Shown here: one piece after another, positions 1 to 9,542 of the stretch
Layout: each line of letters begins with the position of its first letter
Position numbering within the stretch: the stretch's first letter is position 1
Origin: Acipenser ruthenus
Taxonomy: Eukaryota; Chordata; Actinopteri; Acipenseriformes; Acipenseridae
Length of the DNA stretch: 64,000 bases
Assembly (NCBI RefSeq): GCF_902713425.1
Contig: NC_081217.1
Span: forward strand, 11,173,585-11,237,584
Direction of reading: 5' to 3'
Notes under the pieces: generated by a model
What the model was told of the DNA's origin: nothing
Databases searched by the model: none
The model's input: the letters and a program-made list of their open reading frames with translations, nothing else
Program-made: the position numbers and the translations under genes

Positions 1-267
1 ATAAAACCCGAGAAAAACAAGGCCTGCGGACATTATGATTACCAGATGTTATGTTAAACTCAACAATAACACATTCAAAGTATTGGAAAGGCATAATTAG
101 AGGTCTCATCTTTATGAGGCAGTTTAGCATGTGAAGAAAGTGGCGAGGTGCGGGCTTGCGGTGACTTTCTCTCATTAAAAAGCTGTGATTTGAATACTAA
201 AAAGAAAAACATGTTAAAATTACCAAGCATTCGGTGGACGTTTTAGAAATAAATTAACAAGAACTGT

Positions 268-349
268 TGTCAGAAGTGGGGTTCGAGCCCACGCCTCCAT
301 GGAGACTGCGACCTGACCACAGCGCCTTAGACCGCTCGGCCATCCTGAC
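268..349 (-). tRNA. tRNA-Leu (CAG), unit 1
   Basis: Same bases as the reference copy, G37 form. The gene is untouched although its surroundings are rich in single-base indels. Confidence 0.91.
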
Positions 350-767
350 TTACACCGACGACTTTGCACAACGCTGCAGCACACTGCTGAACCTCCCATG
401 TCTGACGCTGCAGTAAATCCTGGCGTGTGCGTGTACTTGTTCTTTTTCTGTTTATATTAAGGAGGGCGACAGGTTTTGTCGCATTTTGTATGGAATCACA
501 AGGACACTCCTCTTACTGAAAGAAAATATACTGCAAACAGAGCGATCGCTTCACGGTTTGAATCAAAATCAGAACAGTCTGTTAGCAAATGAACTTCATC
601 AAAAAACCACAAAGGCATTACATAAATGTTACAGATATATTTTCGTAGACAGAACAGTTGTACATATTTGAGTACATTTCTAAACAATCTGCTAATAACA
701 GACATAATCTCAAAGCGCTATAATTTATTTCAGATCTTATGAAAGACAAGTATGGTTGCGCATTATA

Positions 768-1226
768 TCCACAGAAACAGGATAATCCTAGCGCTTCATT
801 TAATCCCTCGGGTTGTACCATATGGAGATAGAAGATCCATTTGGATTCACATTGTAATAGTTTTTGATCGAGATTATCACGTCCTCGAGCTTGAAATATT
901 TTTTGTATGCTGCGGTATTTCAGATCTGAAATGGAATGTTTGGCATCTACGAAATGTCTAGCTAGTGGTGAATGGATATCTTTTCTCCTAATTGAACTTT
1001 TATGCTTGCTCATCAATGCGCAATCGTCACTGTCTAGTAGTTTTACCAACATATTGCAAATGGCAAGGACAAAAAAACAAATAAATGACATGCGTTGAAG
1101 CACAGGTCATCACTTGTAAAGACACTGTACTCTTTTTTCGTTGTATGGCTTGTAAAACGCAAACGCATTATCACAGGCGGCACAATTACGACATGGAAAA
1201 TAATCCAGTAGATTTGTCCAGTACAC
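768..1226 (-). mobile_element. Penelope-like fossil, unit 1
   Basis: Same broken fragment as the reference copy; limits are approximate because of unit 1's many small differences. Confidence 0.75.
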
Positions 1227-2033
1227 CTAGATCTCTCGAACATGTCAATGAGTCAGCCCTTAATAAACACTGTCCGTGTTCATTTCTGTGTATATGACAT
1301 TGTCTATAACCAATATCTGTTATGTAAGCGTATTGGTATGAAACCAATCGCAAATTAATGCGATCCGTGTTTTCAGTCAGTTTGATAGTTTTAATCAATC
1401 ATCGAAATAGCAGCAGTGCTTTGCAACTGTAGTTCATCTTTCTTACGTTTTGGTAAGACACCCACTCAGAACGTGTCCGCTTCCTCCAGCCCCCTAAGGA
1501 ACACTGGAGCGGTCATCAATAACAGCGAGCAGTTGGTCAAAAACAACACTCGCTGTCTTCTTCACGCTCAAAAACGAACACTCTCACTCTTCCTCGTGGG
1601 TAGCGAGCCCCAAACACTTTCAAAACGCATTTCGCTAGCAAATCACTATAGAAATGATCCCTGAAAGTATTGTTTTATTGGGCAAGTGGGCCGACCGTCT
1701 CCCTCCAACTCTGAGTGGCACCGGTAGCTGTGCCGGTGACAAATAAACAGGAGCACTTTCATATAATGCAATTGCTGTAGCCCAGTGAGTTGTTACAATA
1801 ACATTTCAAACTCATTCCAGACTGCAGGCGGTTAAAAGCTTAATTGGGTTCAATTTTTTGGTATGATTTAAAAAGTACGAGCAGTTGCCTCATTTGCATT
1901 GCCTGCCTTCCTCCTTTGCACTGTGACGTCTATCAAATGTGTGCTTAAAATCTGATGAATACGATTCCATTTGAACCGTAAATATTTTAATTATACGCAT
2001 ACAGTGTTCTGTTGGGCTCCGAGGGTGTTATCT

Positions 2034-2105
2034 AATAAAACAACGTAATCGGTGAGCGCGTTCGGCTTAACCAAAACGTTGCTGTTTCAAGCCCACGCAG
2101 GGACG
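2034..2105 (+). pseudogene. tRNA-Asn relic, unit 1
   Basis: Same decayed form as the reference relic, free of the indels that mark the rest of unit 1. Confidence 0.8.
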
Positions 2106-2867
2106 AGGCATTCTTTTTGTCAATCGCCTTTCTGTCAAGCCAGTAAACCTGTATATAATAAGAAACATTCAACAGCTCGGAAACACCATAATAGAATCCA
2201 ATGCGTTTACAAATGTGTTTTGAAACTGTTCATTTTCACCCAAATGCGGTTCTCAAAAATTGTTTTGCCTACATTTTTCTATTGCTATTATTATTTTTTC
2301 CAGAGTAAGACGAAAAAAGCAAACATCCATGAAATAGGTAAACACTGCTACAGCGTTTGAACTGTCTCAACAAACGTTCAGCTCTAAAACGTGTACATTG
2401 AAAGGTCTATTAACATCTTTAACACAATCATGTGTGTTCCAATAGCGGCTATTCCACATGGTGATCAATAAAGTGAATGCGTGGCTTTGTTCACATATTA
2501 GCAAGACGTTTCAGGATTCACGCATATTCTGAACAAGCACACTAGAATATGGTAATGAAAGGACAGGAAAATAACAGGTTTATTGGCTTTGGTCCTTGTA
2601 TCGTCACCCTGACTACTGTCAGGTAAGGAAGTGGCATTAATCAAAACGTAATTATGTAAGGTTACCAATGCGCAAATACGAAGCATATTAAAACTTCTTC
2701 ACAATCTTAATCTTCCCACATGCATTTCAAACACTTACTGATAAGTACGGCCCTTTCCCAATGTAACTGCTTTGTTTGAACACCAAAGATGGCTTGGATA
2801 TTTATGAAACCACGATACTATTGTTCCCACTTTCTTTAGAACTACCAAATGTGCGCTTCCCATGTCA

Positions 2868-2941
2868 GCCCTAGTGGCCTAATGGCTAAGGCCACTGGCC
2901 TCCTAAGCCAGGGATAGTGGGTTCGAGTCCCATCTGGGGTG
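2868..2941 (+). tRNA. tRNA-Arg (CCT), unit 1
   Basis: Identical to the reference copy, including the extra base before the anticodon stem. Confidence 0.92.
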
Positions 2942-3375
2942 GGGTTTTGTTATAAAATCGAACATAATTGTGTTATGTTTTATTGGCATGTGATATTTTG
3001 TAGATCTTGTTATCTGCTAAGTCCGCTCACGCTAGCCACAACGTGCTTGAGTGCTGTGGCAGCAGCCATGAAGCAAGTCAGTTTTTCAGTTGAAATCAAG
3101 ATCTACTTTGTTTTTTGTGTATGGGTGGTTGAAAAGATCACTTAAATTGTTACGTATTTTGAAATAAGATGTATTCATTATTATGAACGTTGACAGAAAG
3201 GATATTGTATTTACATTTCCCACGTGTGCTTGCCTTGTATAAATCGATGGAGTTTCAACAAAGGCATTTGACTTCGGTTCATGTTAGCCTATACTGCCAT
3301 CTGCAGCATTACCGCGGGTGTCTTTTACTTCTTTTGACAATAATATGGATCATTTCACAGTCCAATGTAAGAACA

Positions 3376-3457
3376 GTAGTCGTGGCCGAGTGGTTAAGGC
3401 GATGGACTAGAAATCCATTGGGGTTTCCCCGCGCAGGTTCGAATCCTGCCGACTACG
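3376..3457 (+). tRNA. tRNA-Ser (AGA), unit 1
   Basis: The gene body equals the reference copy. One T is missing immediately upstream (ACAGTAGTCG instead of ACATGTAGTCG). Confidence 0.96.
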
Positions 3458-3622
3458 TAAGCTTTCTTTTTAATTGTATGTGTTCATTCCTAATACATGT
3501 TTAAAGATGAGGAATTTGAAATATTACTGGTTCTACTTCATATCGCACCGGTTCATTTTGTTAAAGAATGTTCATTTTGGCACCATTCCAAATGCTGTGG
3601 TTTCTTTAAAGAAGAAAAGTCA

Positions 3623-3696
3623 TGGCCCGTACGGGGATCGAACCCGCGACCTTGGCGTTATTAGCACCACGCTCTAACCAACTGAGCTAACCGGCC
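3623..3696 (-). tRNA. tRNA-Ile (AAT), unit 1
   Basis: Identical to the reference copy. Confidence 0.97.
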
Positions 3697-3984
3697 ACAC
3701 ACATGGAGCGCGTTAATAAAACCCGAGAAAAACAAGGCCTGTGGACATTATGATTACCAAGATGTTATGTTAAACTCAACAATAACACATTCAAAGTATT
3801 GGAAAGGCATAATTAGAGGTCTCATCTTTATGAGGCAGTTTAGCAGTGTGAAGAAAGTGGCGAGGTGCGGGCTTGCGGTGACTTTCTCTCATTTAAAAAG
3901 CTGTGATTTGAATACTAAAAAGAAAAACATGTAAAATTACCAAGCATTCGGTGGACGTTTTAGAAATAAATTAACAAGAACTGT

Positions 3985-4066
3985 TGTCAGAAGTGGGGTT
4001 CGAGCCCACGCCTCCATGGAGACTGCGACCTGACCACAGCGCCTTAGACCGCTCGGCCATCCTGAC
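3985..4066 (-). tRNA. tRNA-Leu (CAG), unit 2
   Basis: G37 form; no difference from the reference copy was seen. Confidence 0.92.
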
Positions 4067-4487
4067 TTACACCGACGACTTTGCACAACGCTGCAGCACA
4101 CTGCTGAACCTCCCATGTCTGACGCTGCAGTAAATCACCTGGCGTGTGCGTGTACTTGTTCTTTTTCTGTTTATATTAAGGAGGGCGACAGGTTTTGTCG
4201 CATTTTGTATGGAATCACAAGGACACTCCTCTTACTGAAAGAAAATATACTGCAAACAGAGCGATCGCTTCACGGTTTGAATCAAAATCAGAACAGTCTG
4301 TTAGCAAATGAACTTCATCAAAAAACCACAAAGGCATTACATAAATGTTACAGATATATTTCGTAGACAGAACAGTTGTAACATATTTGAGTACATTTCT
4401 AAACAATCTGCTAATAACAGACATAATCTCAAAGCGCTATAATTTATTTTCAGATCTTATGAAAGACAAGTATGGTTGCGCATTATA

Positions 4488-4945
4488 TCACAGAAAACAG
4501 GATAATCCTAGCGCTTCATTTAATCCCTCGGGTTGTACCATATGGAGATAGAAGATCCATTTGGATTCACATTGTAATAGTTTTTGATCGAGATTATCAC
4601 GTCCTCGAGCTTGAAATATTTTTTGTATGCTGCGGTATTTCAGATCTGAAATGGAATGTTTGGCATCTACGAAATGTCTAGCTAGTGGTGAATGGATATC
4701 TTTTCTCCTAATTGAACTTTTATGCTTGCTCATCAATGCGCAATCGTCACTGTCTAGTAGTTTTACCAACATATTGCAAATGGCAAGGACAAAAAAACAA
4801 ATAAATGACATGCGTTGAAGCACAGGTCATCACTTGTAAGACACTGTACTCTTTTTTCGTTGTATGGCTTGTAAAACGCAAACGCATTATCACAGGCGGC
4901 ACAATTACGACATGGAAAATAATCCAGTAGATTTGTCCAGTACAC
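4488..4945 (-). mobile_element. Penelope-like fossil, unit 2
   Basis: Same broken fragment as the reference copy. Confidence 0.78.
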
Positions 4946-5750
4946 CTAGATCTCTCGAACATGTCAATGAGTCAGCCCTTAATAAACACTGTCCGTGTTC
5001 ATTTCTGTGTATATGACATTGTCTATAACCAATATCTGTTATGTAAGCGTATTGGTATGAAACCAATCGCAATTAATGCGATCCGTGTTTTCAGTCAGTT
5101 TGATAGTTTTAATCAATCATCGAAAAAGCAGCAGTGCTTTGCAACTGTAGTTCATCTTTCTTACGTTTTGGTAAGACACCCACTCAGAACGTGTCCGCTT
5201 CCTCCAGCCCCCTAAGGAACACTGGAGCGGTCATCAATAACAGCGAGCAGTTGGTCAAAAACAACACTCGCTGTCTTCTTCACGCTCAAAAACGAACACT
5301 CTCACTCTTCCTCGTGGGTAGCGAGCCCAAACACTTTCAAAACGCATTTCGCTAGCAAATCACTATAGAAATGATCCCTGAAAGTATTGTTTTATGGGCA
5401 AGTGGCCGACCGTCTCCCTCCAACTCTGAGTGGCACCGGTAGCTGTGCCGGTGACAAATAAACAGGAGCACTTTCATATAATGCAATTGCTGTAGCCCAG
5501 TGAGTTGTTACAATAACATTTCAAACTCATTCCAGACTGCAGGCGGTTAAAAGCTTAATTGGGTTCAATTTTTTGGTATGATTTAAAAAGTACGAGCCAG
5601 TTGCCTCATTTGCATTGCCTGCCTTCCTCCTTTGCACTGTGACGTCTATCAAATGTGTGCTTAAAATCTGATGAATACGATTCCCATTTGAACCGTAAAT
5701 ATTTTAATTATACGCATACAGTGTTCTGTTGGGCTCCGAGGGTGTTATCT

Positions 5751-5822
5751 AATAAAACAACGTAATCGGTGAGCGCGTTCGGCTTAACCAAAACGTTGCT
5801 GTTTCAAGCCCACGCAGGGACG
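5751..5822 (+). pseudogene. tRNA-Asn relic, unit 2
   Basis: Identical to the reference relic. Confidence 0.8.
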
Positions 5823-6584
5823 AGGCATTCTTTTTGTCAATCGCCTTTCTGTCAAGCCAGTAAACCTGTATATAATAAGAAACATTCAACAGCTCGGAAA
5901 CACCATAATAGAATCCAATGCGTTTACAAATGTGTTTTGAAACTGTTCATTTTTCACCCAAATGCGGTTCTCAAAAATTGTTTTGCCTACATTTTTCTAT
6001 TGCTATTATTATTTTTTTCCAGAGTAAGACGAAAAAGCAAACATCCATGAAATAGGTAAACACTGCTACAGCGCTTGAACTGTCTCAACAAACGTTCAGC
6101 TCTAAAACGTGTACATTGAAAGTCTATTAACATCTTTAACACAATCATGTGTGTTCCAATAGCGGCTATTCCACATGGTGATCAATAAAGTGAATGCTGG
6201 CTTTGTTCACATATTAGCAAGACGTTTTCAGGATTCACGCATATTCTGAACAAGCACACTAGAATATGGTAATGAAAGGACAGGAAAATAACAGGTTTAT
6301 TGGCTTTGGTCTTGTATCGTCACCCTGACTACTGTCAGGTAAGGAAGTGGCATTAATCAAAACGTAATTATGTAAGGTTACCAATGCGCAAATACGAAGC
6401 ATATTAAAACTTCTTCACAATCTTAAATCTTCCCACATGCATTTCAAACACTTACTGATAAGTACGGCCCTTTCCCAATGTAACTGCTTTGTTTGAACAC
6501 CAAAGATGGCTTGGATATTTATGAAACCACGATACTATTGTTCCCACTTTCTTTAGAACTACCAAATGTGCGCTTCCCATGTCA

Positions 6585-6658
6585 GCCCTAGTGGCCTAAT
6601 GGCTAAGGCCACTGGCCTCCTAAGCCAGGGATAGTGGGTTCGAGTCCCATCTGGGGTG
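6585..6658 (+). tRNA. tRNA-Arg (CCT), unit 2
   Basis: Identical to the reference copy. Confidence 0.93.
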
Positions 6659-7095
6659 GGGTTTTGTTATAAAATCGAACATAATTGTGTTATGTTTTAT
6701 TGGCATGTGATATTTTGTAGATCTTGTTATCTGCTAAGTCCGCTCACGCTAGCCACAACGTGCTTGAGTGCTGTGGCAGCAGCCATGAAGCAAGTCAGTT
6801 TTTCAGTTGAAATCAAGATCTACTTTGTTTTTTGTGTATGGGTGGTTTGAAAAGATCACTTAAATTGTTACGTATTTTGAAATAAAGATGTATTCATTAT
6901 TATGAACGTTGACAGAAAGGATATTGTATTTACATTTCCCACGTGTGCTTGCCTTGTATAAATCGATGGAGTTTCAACAAAGGCATTTGACTTCGGTTCA
7001 TGTTAGCCTATACTGCCATCTGCAGCATTACCGCGGGTGTCTTTTACTTCTTTTGACAATAATATGGATCATTTCACAGTCCAATGTAAGAACAT

Positions 7096-7177
7096 GTAGT
7101 CGTGGCCGAGTGGTTAAGGCGATGGACTAGAAATCCATTGGGGTTTCCCCGCGCAGGTTCGAATCCTGCCGACTACG
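7096..7177 (+). tRNA. tRNA-Ser (AGA), unit 2
   Basis: Identical to the reference copy. Confidence 0.97.
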
Positions 7178-7342
7178 TAAGCTTTCTTTTTAATTGTATG
7201 TGTTCATTCCTAATACATGTTTAAAGATGAGGAATCTGAAATATTACTGGTTCTACTTCATATCGCACCGGTTCATTTAGTTAAAGAATGTTCATTTTGG
7301 CACCATTCCAAATGCTGTGGTTTCTTTAAAGAAGAAAAGTCA

Positions 7343-7416
7343 TGGCCCGTACGGGGATCGAACCCGCGACCTTGGCGTTATTAGCACCACGCTCTAACCA
7401 ACTGAGCTAACCGGCC
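7343..7416 (-). tRNA. tRNA-Ile (AAT), unit 2
   Basis: Identical to the reference copy. Confidence 0.97.
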
Positions 7417-7704
7417 ACACACATGGAGCGCGTTAATAAAACCCGAGAAAAACAAGGCCTGCGGACATTATGATTACCAAGATGTTATGTTAAACTCAAC
7501 AATAACACATTCAAAGTATTGGAAAGGCATAATTAGAGGTCTCATCTTTATGAGGCAGTTTAGCAGTGTGAAGAAAGTGGCGAGGTGCGGGCTTGCGGTG
7601 ACTTTCTCTCATTTAAAAAGCTGTGATTTGAATACTAAAAAGAAAAACATGTAAAATTACCAAGCATTCGGTGGACGTTTTAGAAATAAATTAACAAGAA
7701 CTGT
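7417..7704. other. spacer between tRNA-Ile and tRNA-Leu
   Basis: It spans the arbitrary unit boundary. Holds marker m1, a CTCAT/ATGAG mini-hairpin and several A-rich runs that supply the late minus-strand T stretches after tRNA-Leu. No gene seen. Confidence 0.7.
7653..7656 (-). terminator. first possible terminator of tRNA-Leu
   Basis: The nearest minus-strand TTTT lies 48 bases beyond the gene; longer T runs follow within 25 bases. If this is used, the primary transcript has an unusually long 3' trailer. Confidence 0.5.
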
Positions 7705-7786
7705 TGTCAGAAGTGGGGTTCGAGCCCACGCCTCCATGGAGACTGCGACCTGACCACAGCGCCTTAGACCGCTCGGCCATCCTGAC
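7705..7786 (-). tRNA. tRNA-Leu (anticodon CAG), reference copy
   Basis: This 82-base class II tRNA would read CUG leucine codons. On the minus strand the acceptor GTCAGGA pairs with TTCTGAC, with one G-U pair and discriminator A. The D arm contains a perfect A box, TGGCCGAGCGG. The anticodon loop GTCAGGT holds CAG (plus-strand 7750-7752), and the long variable arm is the near-palindrome CTCC-AT-GGAG. Oddities: base 32 is G where a pyrimidine is usual; the anticodon stem has a T-G pair; the T loop is CTCGAAC, so base 54 is C instead of T and the B box GGCTCGAACCC has one mismatch. No run of four T lies within 48 bases of the 3' end. Identity as a leucine gene is secure, but activity is doubtful. 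It lies 288 bp upstream of the unit 2 tRNA-Ile on the same strand. Confidence 0.92.
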
Positions 7787-8207
7787 TTACACCGACGACT
7801 TTGCACAACGCTGCAGCACACTGCTGAACCTCCCATGTCTGACGCTGCAGTAAATCACCTGGCGTGTGCGTGTACTTGTTCTTTTTCTGTTTATATTAAG
7901 GAGGGCGACAGGTTTTGTCGCATTTTGTATGGAATCACAAGGACACTCCTCTTACTGAAAGAAAATATACTGCAAACAGAGCGATCGCTTCACGGTTTGA
8001 ATCAAAATCAGAACAGTCTGTTAGCAAATGAACTTCATCAAAAAACCACAAAGGCATTACATAAATGTTACAGATATATTTCGTAGACAGAACAGTTGTA
8101 ACATATTTGAGTACATTTCTAAACAATCTGCTAATAACAGACATAATCTCAAAGCGCTATAATTTATTTTCAGATCTTATGAAAGACAAGTATGGTTGCG
8201 CATTATA
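7787..8207. other. spacer between tRNA-Leu and the retroelement fossil
   Basis: Contains two CGCTGCAG-type motifs 40 bp apart and a GCGAC/GTCGC hairpin (7905-7921) followed by TTTT. Part of it could be the untranslated tail of the Penelope-like element, which lies in this direction on the minus strand. No gene recognised. Confidence 0.6.
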
Positions 8208-8665
8208 TCACAGAAAACAGGATAATCCTAGCGCTTCATTTAATCCCTCGGGTTGTACCATATGGAGATAGAAGATCCATTTGGATTCACATTGTAATAG
8301 TTTTTGATCGAGATTATCACGTCCTCGAGCTTGAAATATTTTTTGTATGCTGCGGTATTTCAGATCTGAAATGGAATGTTTGGCATCTACGAAATGTCTA
8401 GCTAGTGGTGAATGGATATCTTTTCTCCTAATTGAACTTTTATGCTTGCTCATCAATGCGCAATCGTCACTGTCTAGTAGTTTTACCAACATATTGCAAA
8501 TGGCAAGGACAAAAAAACAAATAAATGACATGCGTTGAAGCACAGGTCATCACTTGTAAGACACTGTACTCTTTTTTCGTTGTATGGCTTGTAAAACGCA
8601 AACGCATTATCACAGGCGGCACAATTACGACATGGAAAATAATCCAGTAGATTTGTCCAGTACAC
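8208..8665 (-). mobile_element. Penelope-like retroelement fossil, GIY-YIG end, reference copy
   Basis: Minus-strand translation shows the hallmarks of the C-terminal endonuclease region of vertebrate Penelope-like elements. In order they are a cysteine cluster (CRNCAACD), a HVIYLF segment followed by CPC and YVGKTTRQ (the two halves of the GIY-YIG motif), HKSSIRRKD, SPLARHF, a histidine-containing linker, ESKWIFYL and the typical terminal GLNEALGLSCF. The reverse transcriptase part is absent, so only the 3' end of the element survives, as usual for 5'-truncated copies. The reading frame is broken in several places and the copy is a fossil. Terminal repeats or target-site duplications were not recognised. 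Being present in every unit, it was inserted before the array was amplified. Family assignment is from remembered protein motifs. Confidence 0.8.
8357..8372. repeat. 16 bp perfect palindrome
   Basis: ATTTCAGATCTGAAAT reads the same on both strands. It lies within the Penelope-like fossil and is repeated in every unit. Confidence 0.6.
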
Positions 8666-8770
8666 CTAGATCTCTCGAACATGTCAATGAGTCAGCCCTT
8701 AATAAACACTGTCCGTGTTCATTTCTGTGTATATGACATTGTCTATAACCAATATCTGTTATGTAAGCGT

Positions 8771-8802
8771 ATTGGTATGAAACCAATCGCAATTAATGCG
8801 AT
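8771..8802. repeat. two abutting six-pair hairpins
   Basis: ATTGGT/ACCAAT with a five-base loop is followed, with a two-base overlap, by ATCGCA/TGCGAT with a five-base loop. Seen in units 2 onward; in unit 1 an extra A changes the second loop. Confidence 0.5.
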
Positions 8803-9327
8803 CCGTGTTTTCAGTCAGTTTGATAGTTTTAATCAATCATCGAAAAAGCAGCAGTGCTTTGCAACTGTAGTTCATCTTTCTTACGTTTTGGTAAGACACC
8901 CACTCAGAACGTGTCCGCTTCCTCCAGCCCCCTAAGGAACACTGGAGCGGTCATCAATAACAGCGAGCAGTTGGTCAAAAACAACACTCGCTGTCTTCTT
9001 CACGCTCAAAAACGAACACTCTCACTCTTCCTCGTGGGTAGCGAGCCCAAACACTTTCAAAACGCATTTCGCTAGCAAATCACTATAGAAATGATCCCTG
9101 AAAGTATTGTTTTATGGGCAAGTGGCCGACCGTCTCCCTCCAACTCTGAGTGGCACCGGTAGCTGTGCCGGTGACAAATAAACAGGAGCACTTTCATATA
9201 ATGCAATTGCTGTAGCCCAGTGAGTTGTTACAATAACATTTCAAACTCATTCCAGACTGCAGGCGGTTAAAAGCTTAATTGGGTTCAATTTTTTGGTATG
9301 ATTTAAAAAGTACGAGCCAGTTGCCTC

Positions 9328-9366
9328 ATTTGCATTGCCTGCCTTCCTCCTTTGCACTGTGACGTC
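9328..9366. promoter_or_regulatory. octamer plus CRE-like motifs (weak)
   Basis: ATTTGCAT (9328-9335) is a perfect octamer motif in reverse, and TGACGTC (9360-9366) is seven of eight bases of a CRE. A TATA-like TATATAATA lies at 9589-9597, after the Asn relic. Octamers occur in upstream elements of vertebrate snRNA-type promoters, but the 253 bp spacing is long and no proximal element or RNA gene was recognised. Chance is a real possibility. Confidence 0.2.
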
Positions 9367-9470
9367 TATCAAACGTGTGCTTAAAATCTGATGAATACGA
9401 TTCCCATTTGAACCGTAAATATTTTAATTATACGCATACAGTGTTCTGTTGGGCTCCGAGGGTGTTATCT

Positions 9471-9542
9471 AATAAAACAACGTAATCGGTGAGCGCGTTC
9501 GGCTTAACCAAAACGTTGCTGTTTCAAGCCCACGCAGGGACG
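9471..9542 (+). pseudogene. tRNA-Asn (GTT) relic, reference copy
   Basis: The stretch from AATCGGTGAGCGCGTTCGGC through AACCAAAACGTTG to CAAGCCCACGCAGGGACG follows vertebrate tRNA-Asn(GTT) closely from the D loop to the discriminator base. Damage is plain. The 5' acceptor and first half of the A box no longer match, so the acceptor stem cannot form. Two bases are missing in the anticodon loop, so GTT is gone. The anticodon stem has a mismatch, and the T stem and B box (TGTTTCAAGCC) are weakened. A TTTTT run still follows eight bases later, as expected for a former polymerase III gene. The 5' limit is set by alignment length only. It is dead as a tRNA, but a residual TFIIIC site is conceivable. 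Confidence 0.82.

Larger units (their letters stand above)
1..3715 (+). repeat. array unit 1 (indel-rich)
   Basis: Marker code C,G,T,T,TT. It differs from all other units by some 25 single-base insertions or deletions, mostly in short homopolymers, and by few substitutions. None falls inside the four intact tRNA genes. This profile suits poorer base quality near a contig end or thin read coverage better than true divergence. Confidence 0.95.
3716..7435 (+). repeat. array unit 2
   Basis: Marker code T,G,T,C,CA. One extra T in the poly-T run near 6011 makes it 3,720 bp. Confidence 0.97.
8666..9470. other. spacer between the fossil and the tRNA-Asn relic
   Basis: About 800 bp without a recognised gene. 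It holds the paired hairpins at 8771-8802, a CACCGG/CCGGTG hairpin (9154-9173), marker m3 and the octamer/CRE motifs. No reverse transcriptase motif was found on the minus strand, so the element does not visibly continue here. Confidence 0.6.

Noticed and set aside
4176-4190. AAGGAGGGCGAC resembling a bacterial ribosome binding site
   Set aside because: The window is a eukaryotic nuclear tRNA array, and the motif is not followed by a credible gene.
4115-4366. Recurring open frames of 60-116 codons on both strands in every unit
   Set aside because: They overlap one another, lie across tRNA genes, the relic or the fossil, match no family I know, and recur only because the DNA is duplicated. 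Short frames of this size are expected by chance.
3716-7435. Gaps in the array or changes of orientation between units
   Set aside because: All 17 unit junctions were checked at the ATAAAACCCGAG anchor; spacing is 3,715-3,720 bp and direction never changes.
9123-9133. TGGCCGACCGT resembling a Leu/Ser A box
   Set aside because: Two mismatches to consensus and no B box at a suitable distance.
9261-9294. GGCGGTTAAAAGC then GGGTTCAATT, resembling A-box and B-box halves of another tRNA
   Set aside because: The halves are too close together and no stems pair; a deeply decayed tRNA cannot be told from chance.
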